DNA of 64,000 nucleotides from Bacteroidota bacterium (GCA_016722375.1 JADKJG010000002.1:310001-374000); one strand, 5' to 3'. Counted from the first letter of the stretch, positions 8,969 to 19,239 are shown. Program-made: numbers and translations. The notes: generated by a model from the sequence alone, not told the origin.

Positions 8969-9829
8969 TTAAAAGGCTTTCAAGCTCAGGTCTAAGCTGG
9001 ATGATGAATGGGTCAGTGCTCCAACAGAAATGAAATCTACACCGGTCTCTGCAAATGGTAGTACCGTCTCCATCGTGATTCCGCCCGATGCCTCTGTTTC
9101 GTATTGATGGTTGACCATTTGGACAGCTTGGTTCATGTCTTCGATTTCGAAATTGTCAAACATTATTCGGTGAATATTTCCGACGGCTAAAATTTCTTCC
9201 ACGTTCTTTAAACTTCTGGTTTCTACTTCTACTCGTAGATTCAGTTGGTTCTTCTCCTGATATGCTCGCACCGCAAGAATGGCAGGACGAATCCCTCCAC
9301 AAAAATCTATATGGTTATCCTTGAGCATAATCATATCATATAAACCATAGCGATGGTTCTGCCCTCCTCCGATACGCACCGCCCATTTTTCAAAGAAACG
9401 GAAGTTGGGAGTTGTTTTACGGGTATCAAGAATTGTGGCATGAGTGCCACTTACTTGATTTACATACTTGGAAGTATTAGTGGCAATACCGCTCATCCGT
9501 TGCATGAAATTAAGTCACACCCTTTCCGCTCTTAGAATTGATTTCACCTCGCCGTATAATTTAAAAGCGATGTCGCCCGGCTGTATTACTGCGCCATCTT
9601 CCAGATATTTTTCAAATCGCAACTGCTCATCCACTCTCTGACAAACCATCTCTGCCAAAGCCACGCCGGCCAATATTCCATTTGCCTTACACAATAAATG
9701 CGCTTTCCCCTCTTTCTTATTTGGGATGCAAGCCAGAGATGAGTGGTCGCCGGAAGGAATCATGCCTTCATAATCCACCACATCCTCAGCAAGTGCTTGA
9801 TCAATAAACTGATTTATTGGGAAATTCAT
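8969..9829 (-). CDS. nadC: Quinolinate (nicotinate-nucleotide) phosphoribosyltransferase with one in-frame TGA
   Basis: NadC converts quinolinate and PRPP to nicotinate mononucleotide in de novo NAD synthesis. The protein starts at ATG 9829 (MNFPINQFIDQALAEDV). The family motifs are present: EDVVDYEGMIPSGDHSS, the active-site region RAERV*LNFMQRMSGIAT, DTRKTTPNFR, and KDNHI. The star marks a TGA at 9515-9517. Both sides are in the same frame, so this is a nonsense codon and not an indel. The position is usually Ala or another small residue. A Cys codon (TGC) or a Trp codon (TGG) would be one base away. It could be a true mutation or a base-call error. The long upstream extension to 9892 lies inside a terminator and was rejected. 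Confidence 0.88.
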
Positions 9830-9860
9830 ATCCAATTGATTGAGGTGTGAATTAAAAAAT

Positions 9861-9888
9861 AAATGGCGAAGCAAATGCTTCGCCATTT
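9861..9888 (-). terminator. Rho-independent terminator of the DUF4783 gene
   Basis: A perfect 12-bp stem (AAATGGCGAAGC with its complement) closes a four-base loop and is followed on the minus strand by ATTTTTTAATT. It sits 27 bp past the stop of the DUF4783 gene and just before the nadC start. Confidence 0.9.
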
Positions 9889-9914
9889 TCAAATTTCTTA
9901 TTTCTCCGTCTTTT

Positions 9915-10319
9915 TTATTGATCTATCCTTATTTCCTGAATGGCTAATTTGCCTGCCATAGTCTTGGCATATACATAGGTTCGATATATCCCCGTCGAAG
10001 CAGACATATTAGCTATAAAATACTTTGCCCCTTCGGGTGAAGTTCCTTGGTGCACTAAGGCAAAAGATTTGGGTGAGTTTGTATTGAAAAAATCTCGCAT
10101 CACCATCTCTGCCTGGTTCTTGCTATATGAATTACCGGAACTTTTAATTGTGATTTCGACATACGAATCAAAATTAGATGCCAGAGCCGAAGCATCACCG
10201 CTTTTAAAAGAATTCATTATGCTTTCAAACCCTTGTGCTTTCAGACTTATTGTCCCAGAAAGCAATATAAGAAAGAGGAAAAACGCTCTCTTTAATCTAT
10301 TGTTAATCATCTTATTCAT
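9915..10319 (-). CDS. Secreted DUF4783-family protein
   Basis: The protein begins with a cleavable signal peptide (start ATG 10319 or 10310) ending near LKAQ. It continues with the DUF4783 domain of about 110 residues, including EITIKSSGNSYSKNQAEMVM and DFFNTNSPKSF. DUF4783 is a small NTF2-like fold family found in Bacteroidota envelopes, with no known function. It is followed by its own terminator. A near-consensus -7 box (TCGCTTTG) lies upstream. Confidence 0.85.
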   Translation of the reverse strand: MNKMINNRLKRAFFLFLILLSGTISLKAQGFESIMNSFKSGDASALASNFDSYVEITIKSSGNSYSKNQAEMVMRDFFNTNSPKSFALVHQGTSPEGAKYFIANMSASTGIYRTYVYAKTMAGKLAIQEIRIDQ

Positions 10320-10392
10320 TGTACAACGAACAAAGCGAGAATTGTGCCAAAAATTTCTGACCGATTTCATCCTGTAAAAATACTAATTAGGA

Positions 10393-10400
10393 TAACTTTG
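10393..10400 (+). promoter_or_regulatory. TAACTTTG -7 box abutting gpmI start
   Basis: This matches the Bacteroidota -7 consensus TAnnTTTG exactly and ends five bases before the ATG at 10406. If it is functional, transcription would begin at or next to the start codon, giving a leaderless message. Confidence 0.5.
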
Positions 10401-10405
10401 CCCCA

Positions 10406-11930
10406 ATGAGCAAGAAAGTTATCCTCATCATCATGGATGGTTGGGGTCATGGACCGGATCCGGATAGGAGTGCGATTGCGCAAGCAGACACTCCGTTTAT
10501 TGACCATCTTTATCAAACGTATCCATATACCGAATTGGTGACTCATAGCGAATCTGTGGGGCTGCCCGCCGGGCAGATGGGAAACTCGGAGGTTGGCCAT
10601 CTCAATATCGGTGCTGGTCGAATCGTTTATCAAGAATTGATGCGCATAAACAATGCCATTGAGGATGGTTCACTTGCGCAAAATGCACCACTTCTTTCCG
10701 TTATTAACTATTGTAAACAGAACAAAAAGCCGCTGCATTTCATCGGGCTGGTTTCTGACGGAGGAGTTCATTCTCATATCAATCATCTGAAAGCATTGTG
10801 TGACATTGCAAAGGCAAATGGTTTAGAGAAGAAGGATGTGTTCATCCATGCTTTTACGGACGGGAGAGATTGTGATCCCAAGAGCGGCCTTCGGTTTCTC
10901 AAAGAACTAGATACTTATCTGCAACAATCTGTCGGGCAAATTGCTTCCGTTTGCGGAAGATATTACGCCATGGATCGCGACAATCGGTGGGAACGGGTTA
11001 AACTGGCTTATGATTTGTTGGTCAACGGAATAGGAGAGAAGGCGGTAGATATTTTTAAGGCAATAGAAGAAAGCTACGCAAACGGTGTGACAGATGAGTT
11101 CATCAAACCGATTGTGAGGACGAATGACAAAGGGGAACCTTATGCTACAATTTCGGATGATGATGCGGTGATCTGCTTCAACTTTCGTACGGATCGGTGC
11201 CGCGAAATTACCAAGGCATTAACCCAATTCGATTACCCGGAACAGAACATGAAAAAGAAACAGCTTCACTATACTACGATGACTGTTTATGATCATACGT
11301 TTCAACAGGTAGGAAACATATTTGATAATGACGACCTCCAGATGACTCTGGGAGAAGTTCTTTCCATCAACAAAGACACAGGTGCGTGCCGCTGAAACAG
11401 AAAAATATCCTCACGTCACATTCTTTTTTTCCGGTGGAAGAGAATTGGAGTTTGAAGGCGAAACCAGACTAATGGCTTCTTCGCCCAAAGTGCCGACCTA
11501 TGATTTGCAACCTGAAATGAGTGCCTTACCACTCACCGAAAAGGTATTGAAAGAAATCGAGACAAATCTTCCTGATTTTGTTTGCCTCAATTTTGCCAAT
11601 GCCGATATGGTAGGTCATACCGGTGTTTTCTCTGCGGCCATCAAGGCTGTTGAAACGGTGGACTCCTGCGTGGAAAAAATTGCCAACCTCGGGATGAAAA
11701 ATGACTACACTATTCTGATCACAGCAGATCATGGCAATGCAGATTTTATGATTAATGACGATGGTAGTCCAAACACCGCCCATACACTGAACCCTGTTCC
11801 GTTCTTTTTGATAGATAAGAATACGAAGCCCGTTCTGCACACCGGAAAACTAGCTGACATTGCCCCAACAATTTTAAAGTTGATGGGCATTCCACAACCG
11901 GAGGAAATGACGGCAGTAAGTCTGTATTAG
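10406..11930 (+). CDS. gpmI: 2,3-bisphosphoglycerate-independent phosphoglycerate mutase, one frameshift
   Basis: The enzyme interconverts 3- and 2-phosphoglycerate in glycolysis with two Mn ions. The first frame (10406-11395) has MDGWGHGP, the phosphoserine loop GQMGNSEVGHLNIGAGR, DGRDCDPKSG, and FNFRTDRCREIT. The second frame (from 11382) has AAETEKYPHVTFFFSGGRE, NFANADMVGHTG, and TADHGNAD. Together they make about 507 residues, the usual family length. The break lies near 11372-11381. Removing one A from the AAA run at 11372-11374 gives a continuous frame into KTQVRAAETEKY, although a two-base deletion is also possible. Both halves keep all catalytic motifs, so a sequence error is likely. 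Confidence 0.93.
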
Positions 11931-11998
11931 AGGTTTGATGACCTCTTAAAGGCTATCTGCTGCTTGCAACTACAGAAACCGAATAATCAGATTTGAAT

Positions 11999-13633
11999 TT
12001 ATTTGTCCGGCTGTAAAAACGGATACTGGTAGTCATGAGGAGGAACCAGCGTTTCTTTAATCGTTCTAGGCGAAACCCAACGTAGTAGGTTAATCATGCT
12101 TCCGGCCTTGTCGTTTGTTCCCGAACTTCTGCTTCCTCCAAAAGGTTGTTGCCCCACAACAGCACCGGTAGGTTTATCGTTGATATAGAAATTGCCGGCT
12201 GCATTGGTAAGTTTCCGGGTAGCCAGTTCTACGGCATACCTGTCCTGTGCAAAAATGGAACCGGTGAGCGAATAGGGCGAAGTAGAGTCCAGCAAGTTTA
12301 GGGTTTCTTCAAATTTATTTTGGTCATAAACATAAATCGTCAGTATAGGGCCAAACAATTCCTCGCACATAGTCACGTATTTGGGATCTTTGGTTACCAA
12401 GATTGTAGGTTCAATAAAATAGCCCTTTGTCTTGTTATAATTTCCACCTACCAAGACCTCTACATTCTTACTTTTCTTAGCTGATTCCAGATATGCCGCC
12501 AGCTTGTCAAAACTCTTTTCATCTATTACGGCATTAATGAAATTGCCAAAGTCCTCTACACCTCCCATCTTCATACTTTTGATAGTAGGAATAAGATGTT
12601 TTTTCAATTCACTCCAAAGGTTAGAAGGTACATAAGCCCTAGAAGCAGCAGAACATTTCTGTCCTTGATACTCAAAAGCACCGCGTTCTATGGCTACAGC
12701 CAGTGCTTTCACGTCTGCCGATTTGTGAGCGATGATAAAATCCTTACCGCCTGTCTCTCCCACAATGCGTGGGTACGTTTTATAAAGATGAATATTATTG
12801 CCGATGGTTTTCCAAATATTCTGAAACACCTCCGTTGAACCTGTGAAATGAATCCCGGCAAAACTGGCATGTTTAAAAACCACTTCCGCCGCATCCGGAC
12901 CAGATGGATAAATAAGATTGATCACTCCATCCGGCACGCCCGCCTCGCGAAAAATCTTCATCAATACATAGGCCGAATAGATTTGTGCATTTGAAGGTTT
13001 CCAGACTACCACATTCCCCATCATCGCACAACTGGAAGGGAGATTGCCGGCTATAGCAGTAAAGTTGAAGGGAGTAAGAGCATAAATAAATCCTTCCAGT
13101 GGTCTCCATTCCGACCGATTCCAGATACCCGGTGAGCTATGTGGCTGCATCGAATAAATCTCAGTCATAAACTGAACATTAAAGCGCAGAAAGTCAATGA
13201 TTTCGCAGGCTGAATCTATCTCTGCTTGGTAGGCATTTTTAGATTGGCCAAGCATAGTAGCGGCATTCAATTCCGCCCGATAAGGACCAGCGATTAACTC
13301 AGCTGCTTTAAGGAAGATAGAAGCTCGGTGTTCCCAGTTCATCTCGGTCCAAGCATCTCTGGCAGATAGTGCTGCGTTAATTGCCTGCGTTACATGTGCT
13401 TTTTCACTTTTGTAATAATAGCCCAACAGATGTTTTCGGTCGTGAGGCGGATTTAAAGCAGTTTTTTTCTTAGTCCTAACCTCTTGACCGCCAATGAACA
13501 TGGGAATGTCACGCACTTCGGCCCGCATTTTTTCTATCATGCTTTTCAACTCGGTCCTTTCCGCTGAGCCGGGTGCATAAGATTTGATGGGTTCATTATA
13601 TGCAGTTGGAACTTTAAAAAATCCTGTTGCCAT
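11999..13633 (-). CDS. pruA: 1-pyrroline-5-carboxylate dehydrogenase
   Basis: The enzyme oxidises pyrroline-5-carboxylate (glutamate semialdehyde) to glutamate with NAD in proline degradation. The 544-residue protein has the aldehyde dehydrogenase signature. GETGGKDFI holds the general-base Glu, and GQKCSAASR near residue 310 holds the catalytic Cys. FGPILTIYVY and QPFGGSRSSGTNDKAG lie toward the C-terminus. The length and motifs match the standalone pruA type of Bacteroidota. It starts 14 bp after the rseP stop on the same strand, so the two are probably co-transcribed. Confidence 0.96.
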   Translation of the reverse strand: MATGFFKVPTAYNEPIKSYAPGSAERTELKSMIEKMRAEVRDIPMFIGGQEVRTKKKTALNPPHDRKHLLGYYYKSEKAHVTQAINAALSARDAWTEMNWEHRASIFLKAAELIAGPYRAELNAATMLGQSKNAYQAEIDSACEIIDFLRFNVQFMTEIYSMQPHSSPGIWNRSEWRPLEGFIYALTPFNFTAIAGNLPSSCAMMGNVVVWKPSNAQIYSAYVLMKIFREAGVPDGVINLIYPSGPDAAEVVFKHASFAGIHFTGSTEVFQNIWKTIGNNIHLYKTYPRIVGETGGKDFIIAHKSADVKALAVAIERGAFEYQGQKCSAASRAYVPSNLWSELKKHLIPTIKSMKMGGVEDFGNFINAVIDEKSFDKLAAYLESAKKSKNVEVLVGGNYNKTKGYFIEPTILVTKDPKYVTMCEELFGPILTIYVYDQNKFEETLNLLDSTSPYSLTGSIFAQDRYAVELATRKLTNAAGNFYINDKPTGAVVGQQPFGGSRSSGTNDKAGSMINLLRWVSPRTIKETLVPPHDYQYPFLQPDK

Positions 13634-13647
13634 AGTCTTGAGTTTAT

Positions 13648-15003
13648 TTAGTTCCCACTGAAAAATATCTTGAAAATATCATTGCCCAAAGCAAATATCA
13701 TCAAGCCAAAGATAATTACCATACCCACCACCTGAGCGCGTTCCAGAAATTTTTCATTTGGAGCTTTGCCTGTGACTATTTCATATAAGGTGAATAAAGC
13801 ATGGCCACCATCCAAAGCAGGGATAGGAAGCAAATTCACGAATGCAAGTGCCAAAGAAAGGAAGGCTGTCAGATTCCAGAACCTATGCCAGTCCCAAGTA
13901 GGAGAGAACTGCTTACCGATGGTAAAGAAACTACCCAACTCCTTATAACCTTTCAGTTCCGGATCGAAGACAATTCTGAATTGTTTAATGTAGCCGACGA
14001 GCGTTTTATATGTTTTATGCGCTCCTGCAGGAAAGGACGCTAATAAGCCATAGCTCTTATCTACGCTAGGGAAATATTTGTCACTTAACGAAGAAAATCC
14101 CAGGATAGCCGTATCTGGTATATGAATATTAAAACGAAGTGTATCTTTTCCTCTCAAAGCAAGAATATCAATTGTCGTATTTCGGTAGGCCGGTAGATTT
14201 CTTCTTACCTCATGGAAATATTGAATTGGAATTGTGTCCAATTGTATAATTCGATCTCCCACCTTTGCTCCCGCCTTTTCAAGTGGCTTTCCGGGTATTA
14301 AAGTTTCTATAGAACAGGGAAAAATAGGCTCCACAAACGGGGTGGCTTTATTGGCCATTATTTCCTTGTAAATACTTTTCGGTACAGCAATCGTTTTGGG
14401 TTCGCCATTTCTTTCAATCTCCAATGTAGTGGCGTTGTTCAGCAACATATCTATACTGATACCAGCATAGTTCATGAATTTTTGTCCCCCATTGTATGAG
14501 ATAATCCGATCCCCATCTTCCAAGCCAATCTTGCGCGCAGTGGAGTCAGCCGCATATCCATATTTGGCATTTTCAGCCGGCAGATAACTTTCACCCCACC
14601 AGTACAGCATTTGGGAATAAATGAAAAAGGCCAACAACACATTAACGATAATCCCTCCCAACATGATAATTAAACGTTGCCAAGCCTTCTTACTTCTGAA
14701 TTCATCGGGTTTAGGTTCCGATTTCAGAAATTCTTCATCCATACTTTCGTCAATCATACCGGCAATTTTGACATAGCCGCCTAAGGGAAACCAACCTAGT
14801 CCGTATTCTGTATCGCCTATTTTCTTTTTGAACAAAGCAAAATTGAGCACACTTGGAAAGGGAAAGAGAAAATCAAAAAACAAGTAAAATTTCTCCACCC
14901 GTGTTTTGAACATACGAGCGGTGATGTAATGACCAAATTCATGGAGTACAACTAAGATAGAAAGGCTAAGCAAGAACTGGGCAACGCGAATGAATGTCTC
15001 CAT
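13648..15003 (-). CDS. rseP: Site-2 intramembrane metalloprotease, RIP/RseP family
   Basis: RseP-type proteases cut transmembrane segments of anti-sigma factors or signal-peptide remnants. Starting at ATG 15003 the protein has about 451 residues, and a zinc-binding HEFGH motif lies at residues 21-25 within the first transmembrane helix. A PDZ domain region (around KAGAKVGDRIIQLD) follows, then a C-terminal NLLPIPALDGGHALF motif that supplies the third zinc ligand. A longer frame begins at 15033, but the ATG at 15003 has a TACATTTG box (15022-15029) placed correctly upstream of it. Confidence 0.95.
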   Translation of the reverse strand: METFIRVAQFLLSLSILVVLHEFGHYITARMFKTRVEKFYLFFDFLFPFPSVLNFALFKKKIGDTEYGLGWFPLGGYVKIAGMIDESMDEEFLKSEPKPDEFRSKKAWQRLIIMLGGIIVNVLLAFFIYSQMLYWWGESYLPAENAKYGYAADSTARKIGLEDGDRIISYNGGQKFMNYAGISIDMLLNNATTLEIERNGEPKTIAVPKSIYKEIMANKATPFVEPIFPCSIETLIPGKPLEKAGAKVGDRIIQLDTIPIQYFHEVRRNLPAYRNTTIDILALRGKDTLRFNIHIPDTAILGFSSLSDKYFPSVDKSYGLLASFPAGAHKTYKTLVGYIKQFRIVFDPELKGYKELGSFFTIGKQFSPTWDWHRFWNLTAFLSLALAFVNLLPIPALDGGHALFTLYEIVTGKAPNEKFLERAQVVGMVIIFGLMIFALGNDIFKIFFSGN

Positions 15004-15021
15004 TAAAATTTTATTGAGCGG

Positions 15022-15029
15022 CAAATGTA
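15022..15029 (-). promoter_or_regulatory. TACATTTG -7 box for rseP
   Basis: An exact TAnnTTTG match lies 18 bases upstream of the preferred rseP start at 15003. It supports that start over the longer frame. Confidence 0.5.
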
Positions 15030-15123
15030 TCAAAAAACGGGTCTGCTACAGGGGAACACAACAGAGCATCAGCCGATAGAAAAATTTATCTTTCTTTGTC
15101 GCTTCACGTCTATTCCATTTATT

Positions 15124-16113
15124 ATGTACGATCTCATTAAAGAATTTCCTTCCCAGTTGTTGCGCGCTGTGGAAATCGGCGAGCAAGCTAAGTTCAAGAA
15201 CAAGGCCAAAGCTGAAATAAAAAACATTGTGGTTTGCGGACTAGGCGCTTCGGGCTTTGGCGGTAATTTGCTTTCTGAATTATTCCGTGGGGAATTAAAA
15301 ATCCCGGTCATCGTCAATAAAAGCTACTTTCTTCCTGCTTTTGTAGACGAATCTACCCTGCTGATCCTTTCTTCTTATTCCGGGAATACAGAAGAGACAA
15401 TTTCCTGTGCCAACGATGCCGCTAAAAAGGGGATGAGCGCAGTATGTATTACTTCAGGCGGCACCTTGGCGACTATTGCAGATAAGCAAAACTGGAATTT
15501 GATAAAGATCCCCGCTGGTTTCCCTCCACGCTCTGCGCTGGGTTATTCAACCGTACAATTATTTTTTGTTTTAAAGCATTTTGGGCTCATCGGAGACGAG
15601 TTTAAAAAGTCTATCCTTCGTACCGCATCTTTTCTGGAGATGGAACAGAACAAGATTATGGCTGATGCCGAATTCTTAGCCGGTAAACTGTTGAACAAAA
15701 TTTTAATTCTCTACACGGAGGATAAATATGAAAGTACCGCTCTGCGCCTAAAGCAGCAAATTAATGAGAATTCGAAGATGCACTGCTGGTATAATGTAGT
15801 TCCAGAAATGAATCACAATGAGTTGGTGGGCTGGCGTGAACCAATTAACAATATTGCAGTTATTATTCTTCGCTCCTTAGATGAATACCACCGCAATACT
15901 GCCCGAATTCTTTTCAAGAAAGATGTGGTGTTGAAAGTTTCTGAAAACGTGTATGAAATTAATGCAAAAGGAAGTGACACCTTTGAAAAGCACTTCTATC
16001 TTGTTCATATTGGCGACTGGCTTTCTTACCATCTAGCCATGCTGCAAGGTTATGACCCCATAGAGATTGATGTGCTCGTGAGCCTCAAGTCGCACATGAG
16101 TTCCATTCAATAA
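15124..16113 (+). CDS. Bifunctional phosphoglucose/phosphomannose isomerase family protein (SIS domain)
   Basis: The protein runs 329 residues from ATG 15124. It opens with MYDLIKEFPSQLLRAVEIG, followed by the SIS sugar-phosphate-binding domain (ASGFGGNLLSELF, SSYSGNTEETISC) and a C-terminal domain with EMNHNELVGWR, the hallmark of the bifunctional isomerase family. The expected reactions are glucose-6-P/fructose-6-P and mannose-6-P/fructose-6-P interconversion. Archaeal members do both, and specificity here is unproven. A longer frame from 15025 covers the divergent promoter region and is not preferred. Confidence 0.88.
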   Translation: MYDLIKEFPSQLLRAVEIGEQAKFKNKAKAEIKNIVVCGLGASGFGGNLLSELFRGELKIPVIVNKSYFLPAFVDESTLLILSSYSGNTEETISCANDAAKKGMSAVCITSGGTLATIADKQNWNLIKIPAGFPPRSALGYSTVQLFFVLKHFGLIGDEFKKSILRTASFLEMEQNKIMADAEFLAGKLLNKILILYTEDKYESTALRLKQQINENSKMHCWYNVVPEMNHNELVGWREPINNIAVIILRSLDEYHRNTARILFKKDVVLKVSENVYEINAKGSDTFEKHFYLVHIGDWLSYHLAMLQGYDPIEIDVLVSLKSHMSSIQ

Positions 16114-16154
16114 ATATTCACGATAGTCTTAAGGACTTTCGTAGCCTCCAAAAA

Positions 16155-17222
16155 ATGAAAAAGAAATCCTACAAAACGATGAATTGCTGACCGGTGCTGC
16201 GGACCAAGGTGAAGATCTGGTTGAGCAAATAAAGTTAACAGTGGACAAGGGGCAGACTCCGATAAGAATTGATAAATTCTTACACGCCTTTCTAGGGCAC
16301 AACATTAGCCGCACCAAAATTCAAGATGCTGCCGATGTGGGAAACATACTTGTCAATAAAGTCCCGGCCAAGTGCAGCTACAAAATTCAACCAGGCGATG
16401 AAATTCTACTCATCATGCCCAAACATGAAGAGAACTTTGATCTGGTTGCAGAAGACATTCCCATTGATATTGTTTATGAAGACGATGATGTATTGGTCAT
16501 CAATAAAGCCCCCGAAATGGTGGTGCATCCCGGTTTGGGTAATTATCGCGGCACCTTGGTGAATGCTGTTTTGGGATATTTGAAAGCGTCACAATTTGCT
16601 AAAGAAGATTTCCGTCCCGGTTTGGTTCACCGGTTGGATAAAGGCACCAGTGGATTGATTGTAGTAGCCAAAACAGAATTTGCGCTAAATCATCTCGCCA
16701 AGCAATTTTTCAAACGCACCACTAAGCGCAAGTACTTGGCTTTGGTATGGGGTGATGTGGCCGATGAAGAAGGGAGAATCGAAGTAAACATTGGGCGCGA
16801 CACCCGCGAACGAATGCAGATGGAAGCCTACCCGGAAGGCGACAAAGGCAAACATGCTATTACGCATTATAAAGTGTTAGAGCGGCTGCATTATGTAACT
16901 CTGGTGGAATGTAGACTAGAAACCGGACGAACACACCAGGATCCGCGTACACATGAAATATATCGGACACACGCTTTTTAATGATGCCCGATATGGCGGC
17001 AACAAAATTCTTAAAGGAACAATCTATTCCAAATACAAACAGTTTGTAGAAAATTGTTTCCAACTTATGCCTCGCCAGGCGCTCCATGCCGCTACACTCG
17101 GTTTTGTTCATCCCACTTCCGGCGAAGAGTTATTCTTTGAATCTCCCCTGCCCGAAGAATTTCAGCAAGTGCTGGAAAAATGGAGGAAGTATTGGACGAA
17201 TCCCAATGCGGAGGTAGTATAG
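16155..17222 (+). CDS. rluD: Large-subunit rRNA pseudouridine synthase (RluD-like), two frame breaks
   Basis: RluD-type enzymes make pseudouridines in 23S rRNA helix 69. An S4-like RNA-binding domain (IRIDKFLHAFLGHNISRTKIQ) is followed by the catalytic domain with HRLDKGTSGLIVVAKT, whose Asp in RLD is catalytic. The final part reads THQIRVHMKYIGHTLFNDAR after correction. Two single-base breaks exist. One is at the A5 run 16158-16162, where A6 would join ATG 16155 to the frame. The other is an extra G at 16939-16940, which truncates the first frame at 16981. The remainder is fully conserved, so these are probably sequence errors. RluA and RluC are the alternative family assignments. Confidence 0.88.
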
Positions 17223-17294
17223 CGCGTTTAATAGAGATTCAATTGCAATATTTCTTGTCGTATATAAAGTAGTATGGTGCAAGCCTAAAGCCTT

Positions 17295-19202
17295 CTAGTT
17301 CACCCACTCCACTTCTCCCTTTTCGTTTCTTCTGATTTTGGAAGAATCTAAAAGATAATCAATCGCCTCCTTAAATTCTTCTGAACGCAACTTTGTCTTT
17401 TGCTGGAGTAGCGATAATACCTGAGGTATTTGTTTTAACTCTTGCTCAATCTTCAACACATTGGCGGAAAATTCAGGAACCGACAATTTGCTTTTCTTTT
17501 TCGCCACACACACATCGCAAATACCGCAGTCGCTCGTAGTTGTTTCCCCGAAATAGGCCACTAGTTGTCGACTGCGGCACAGTTTCTTGTTGGTAATATA
17601 TTGCAGAATGGAGCGTAGCTTTTCATCATAAATAGCTTTTCGTTTTTTAATGAAGTCACGATCCAGCAGTAAGTTTTCTTTTTTCACCCTCGGTCGAAGC
17701 AAAATGATTTGCGGTGTGTTCCGGCGAGTCTGGTATTGGAAAATATTAAACCGGCTTAGTGTCTCCAACTGATGTACTACCTCTTCAACGTCTAATTTCA
17801 TTCTACGGGCAACGGCTTCTTCTGCTATCGTCACAAAATCTTCAAATACTCCTGGCGAACTACGTAATATGAACTTCACCATCGGCTCCAACTTTTTGTT
17901 TTCTGCCTGAAATTTGAACAGAACATCCTTAGTGGCAACAACCTTTATCCGGGATGAATCATAAACACCCTCTGTCATGTAGAGCAGTTCCTGTTGTTCC
18001 AGAATTTTGAGGGAAGTAAGCACTAGGTGAGTTGGTTGATTCAACTGCTTCGTGAAATCTATGATATCAAAACCATAAGTCTCATTCAAGCCGCTGTTGT
18101 ATGCAATCCGGAAATAGGAGCAAAGCGATTCATAAATATCTTTGATGAAATCAATCGGTGGGTAGCCTTCTTTGATCTTCCTTTCCAGTTGAAATAAATC
18201 ACTTTCATCATACAGTAAAACAGCGTAAGATTTTATTCTATCTCTTCCCGCGCGTCCGGCTTCTTGGAAATAAGCTTCAACCGTATCGGGAATATCTGCG
18301 TGAATCACCAAACGAACATCTGCCTTGTCAATACCCATTCCAAAAGCGTTTGTGCAGCAGATGACGCGGGTTTTATCTTTAGTCCAGTTATCCTGTTTCA
18401 GTGAGCGCTGGTTGGGTTCCAAACCGGCATGATAAAAATCGGCTTTGATTTTATGTTTGTTCAAATAGTCAGAAAGTTCTTTGGTTTTGCGGCGACTACG
18501 CACGTACACAATAGCCGTACCCTTCACCTTCTGCAATACATCCAACAGCGCCAATTCTTTGTTGCTGTCTGTTTTGCGCACTACGTAACTCAGATTGGGC
18601 CGCACAAAACTTTCGAGAAATACATTCTTTTTTCTGAAATGCAGATGCTCCTGAATATCATCTACAATGCCCGGGGTGGCGGTGGCAGTCAAAGCAATGA
18701 CCGGTATATTGTTCAGTTGGTCGCGCACCTCTGCAATCTTCAAATATGGGGGACGAAAATCATAACCCCACTGTGAAATGCAATGTGCCTCATCCACCAC
18801 AAGCAGCGAAATCTTCATCTTCTCCATGCGCACCCTGAAATCTTCAGTAGCTAAGCGCTCCGGCGAGATGTATAGAAACTTATAATCTCCATAAATGCAA
18901 TTGTCGAGCAGCGTATCAATTTGTCGGTGCGACAACCCGGTATAAATAGCCAAAGCCTTAATGCCTTTCTTGTTGAGTTGATAGACCTGATCTTTCATCA
19001 GGGCAATCAAGGGAGAAATGACCAGACAAATCCCCTCTTTAAGCAAAGCCGGCACCTGAAAGCATACGGATTTTCCGCCACCGGTGGGTAGTAGCGCCAA
19101 AGTATCTCTTCCTTCCAACACCGAACGGATGATTGCTTCCTGCCCCGGACGAAAGGAATCGAAGCCCCAATATTGTTTCAGTATGCGGTGAATGTCCTGC
19201 AC
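17295..19202 (-). CDS. recQ: ATP-dependent DNA helicase RecQ, no visible HRDC domain
   Basis: RecQ unwinds DNA 3' to 5' in recombination and replication repair. The start is placed at GTG 19202 (VQDIHRILKQYWGF), giving 635 residues. In order I see the RecQ zero motif GFDSFRPGQEAI, Walker A LLPTGGGKSVCFQ, DEAHCISQWGYDFRP, the helicase motif VI region EAGRAGRD, and the RQC zinc cysteines around CRSRQLVAYFGETTTSDCGICDVC. The longer frame to 19448 merges a separate small upstream ORF. A winged-helix-like segment ends the protein, and no HRDC domain is evident. Confidence 0.94.
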   Translation of the reverse strand: MQDIHRILKQYWGFDSFRPGQEAIIRSVLEGRDTLALLPTGGGKSVCFQVPALLKEGICLVISPLIALMKDQVYQLNKKGIKALAIYTGLSHRQIDTLLDNCIYGDYKFLYISPERLATEDFRVRMEKMKISLLVVDEAHCISQWGYDFRPPYLKIAEVRDQLNNIPVIALTATATPGIVDDIQEHLHFRKKNVFLESFVRPNLSYVVRKTDSNKELALLDVLQKVKGTAIVYVRSRRKTKELSDYLNKHKIKADFYHAGLEPNQRSLKQDNWTKDKTRVICCTNAFGMGIDKADVRLVIHADIPDTVEAYFQEAGRAGRDRIKSYAVLLYDESDLFQLERKIKEGYPPIDFIKDIYESLCSYFRIAYNSGLNETYGFDIIDFTKQLNQPTHLVLTSLKILEQQELLYMTEGVYDSSRIKVVATKDVLFKFQAENKKLEPMVKFILRSSPGVFEDFVTIAEEAVARRMKLDVEEVVHQLETLSRFNIFQYQTRRNTPQIILLRPRVKKENLLLDRDFIKKRKAIYDEKLRSILQYITNKKLCRSRQLVAYFGETTTSDCGICDVCVAKKKSKLSVPEFSANVLKIEQELKQIPQVLSLLQQKTKLRSEEFKEAIDYLLDSSKIRRNEKGEVEWVN

Positions 19203-19239
19203 GTTATAAAGTAGAATGGAAATGGATGGTAATGATAAA

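Noticed and set aside
9515..9517. Selenocysteine in NadC
   Set aside because: NadC has no known Sec form, no SECIS-like hairpin was recognised, and a base-call error or nonsense mutation is simpler.
9830..9892. A 21-residue N-terminal extension of NadC
   Set aside because: It lies inside the perfect terminator hairpin of the upstream gene.
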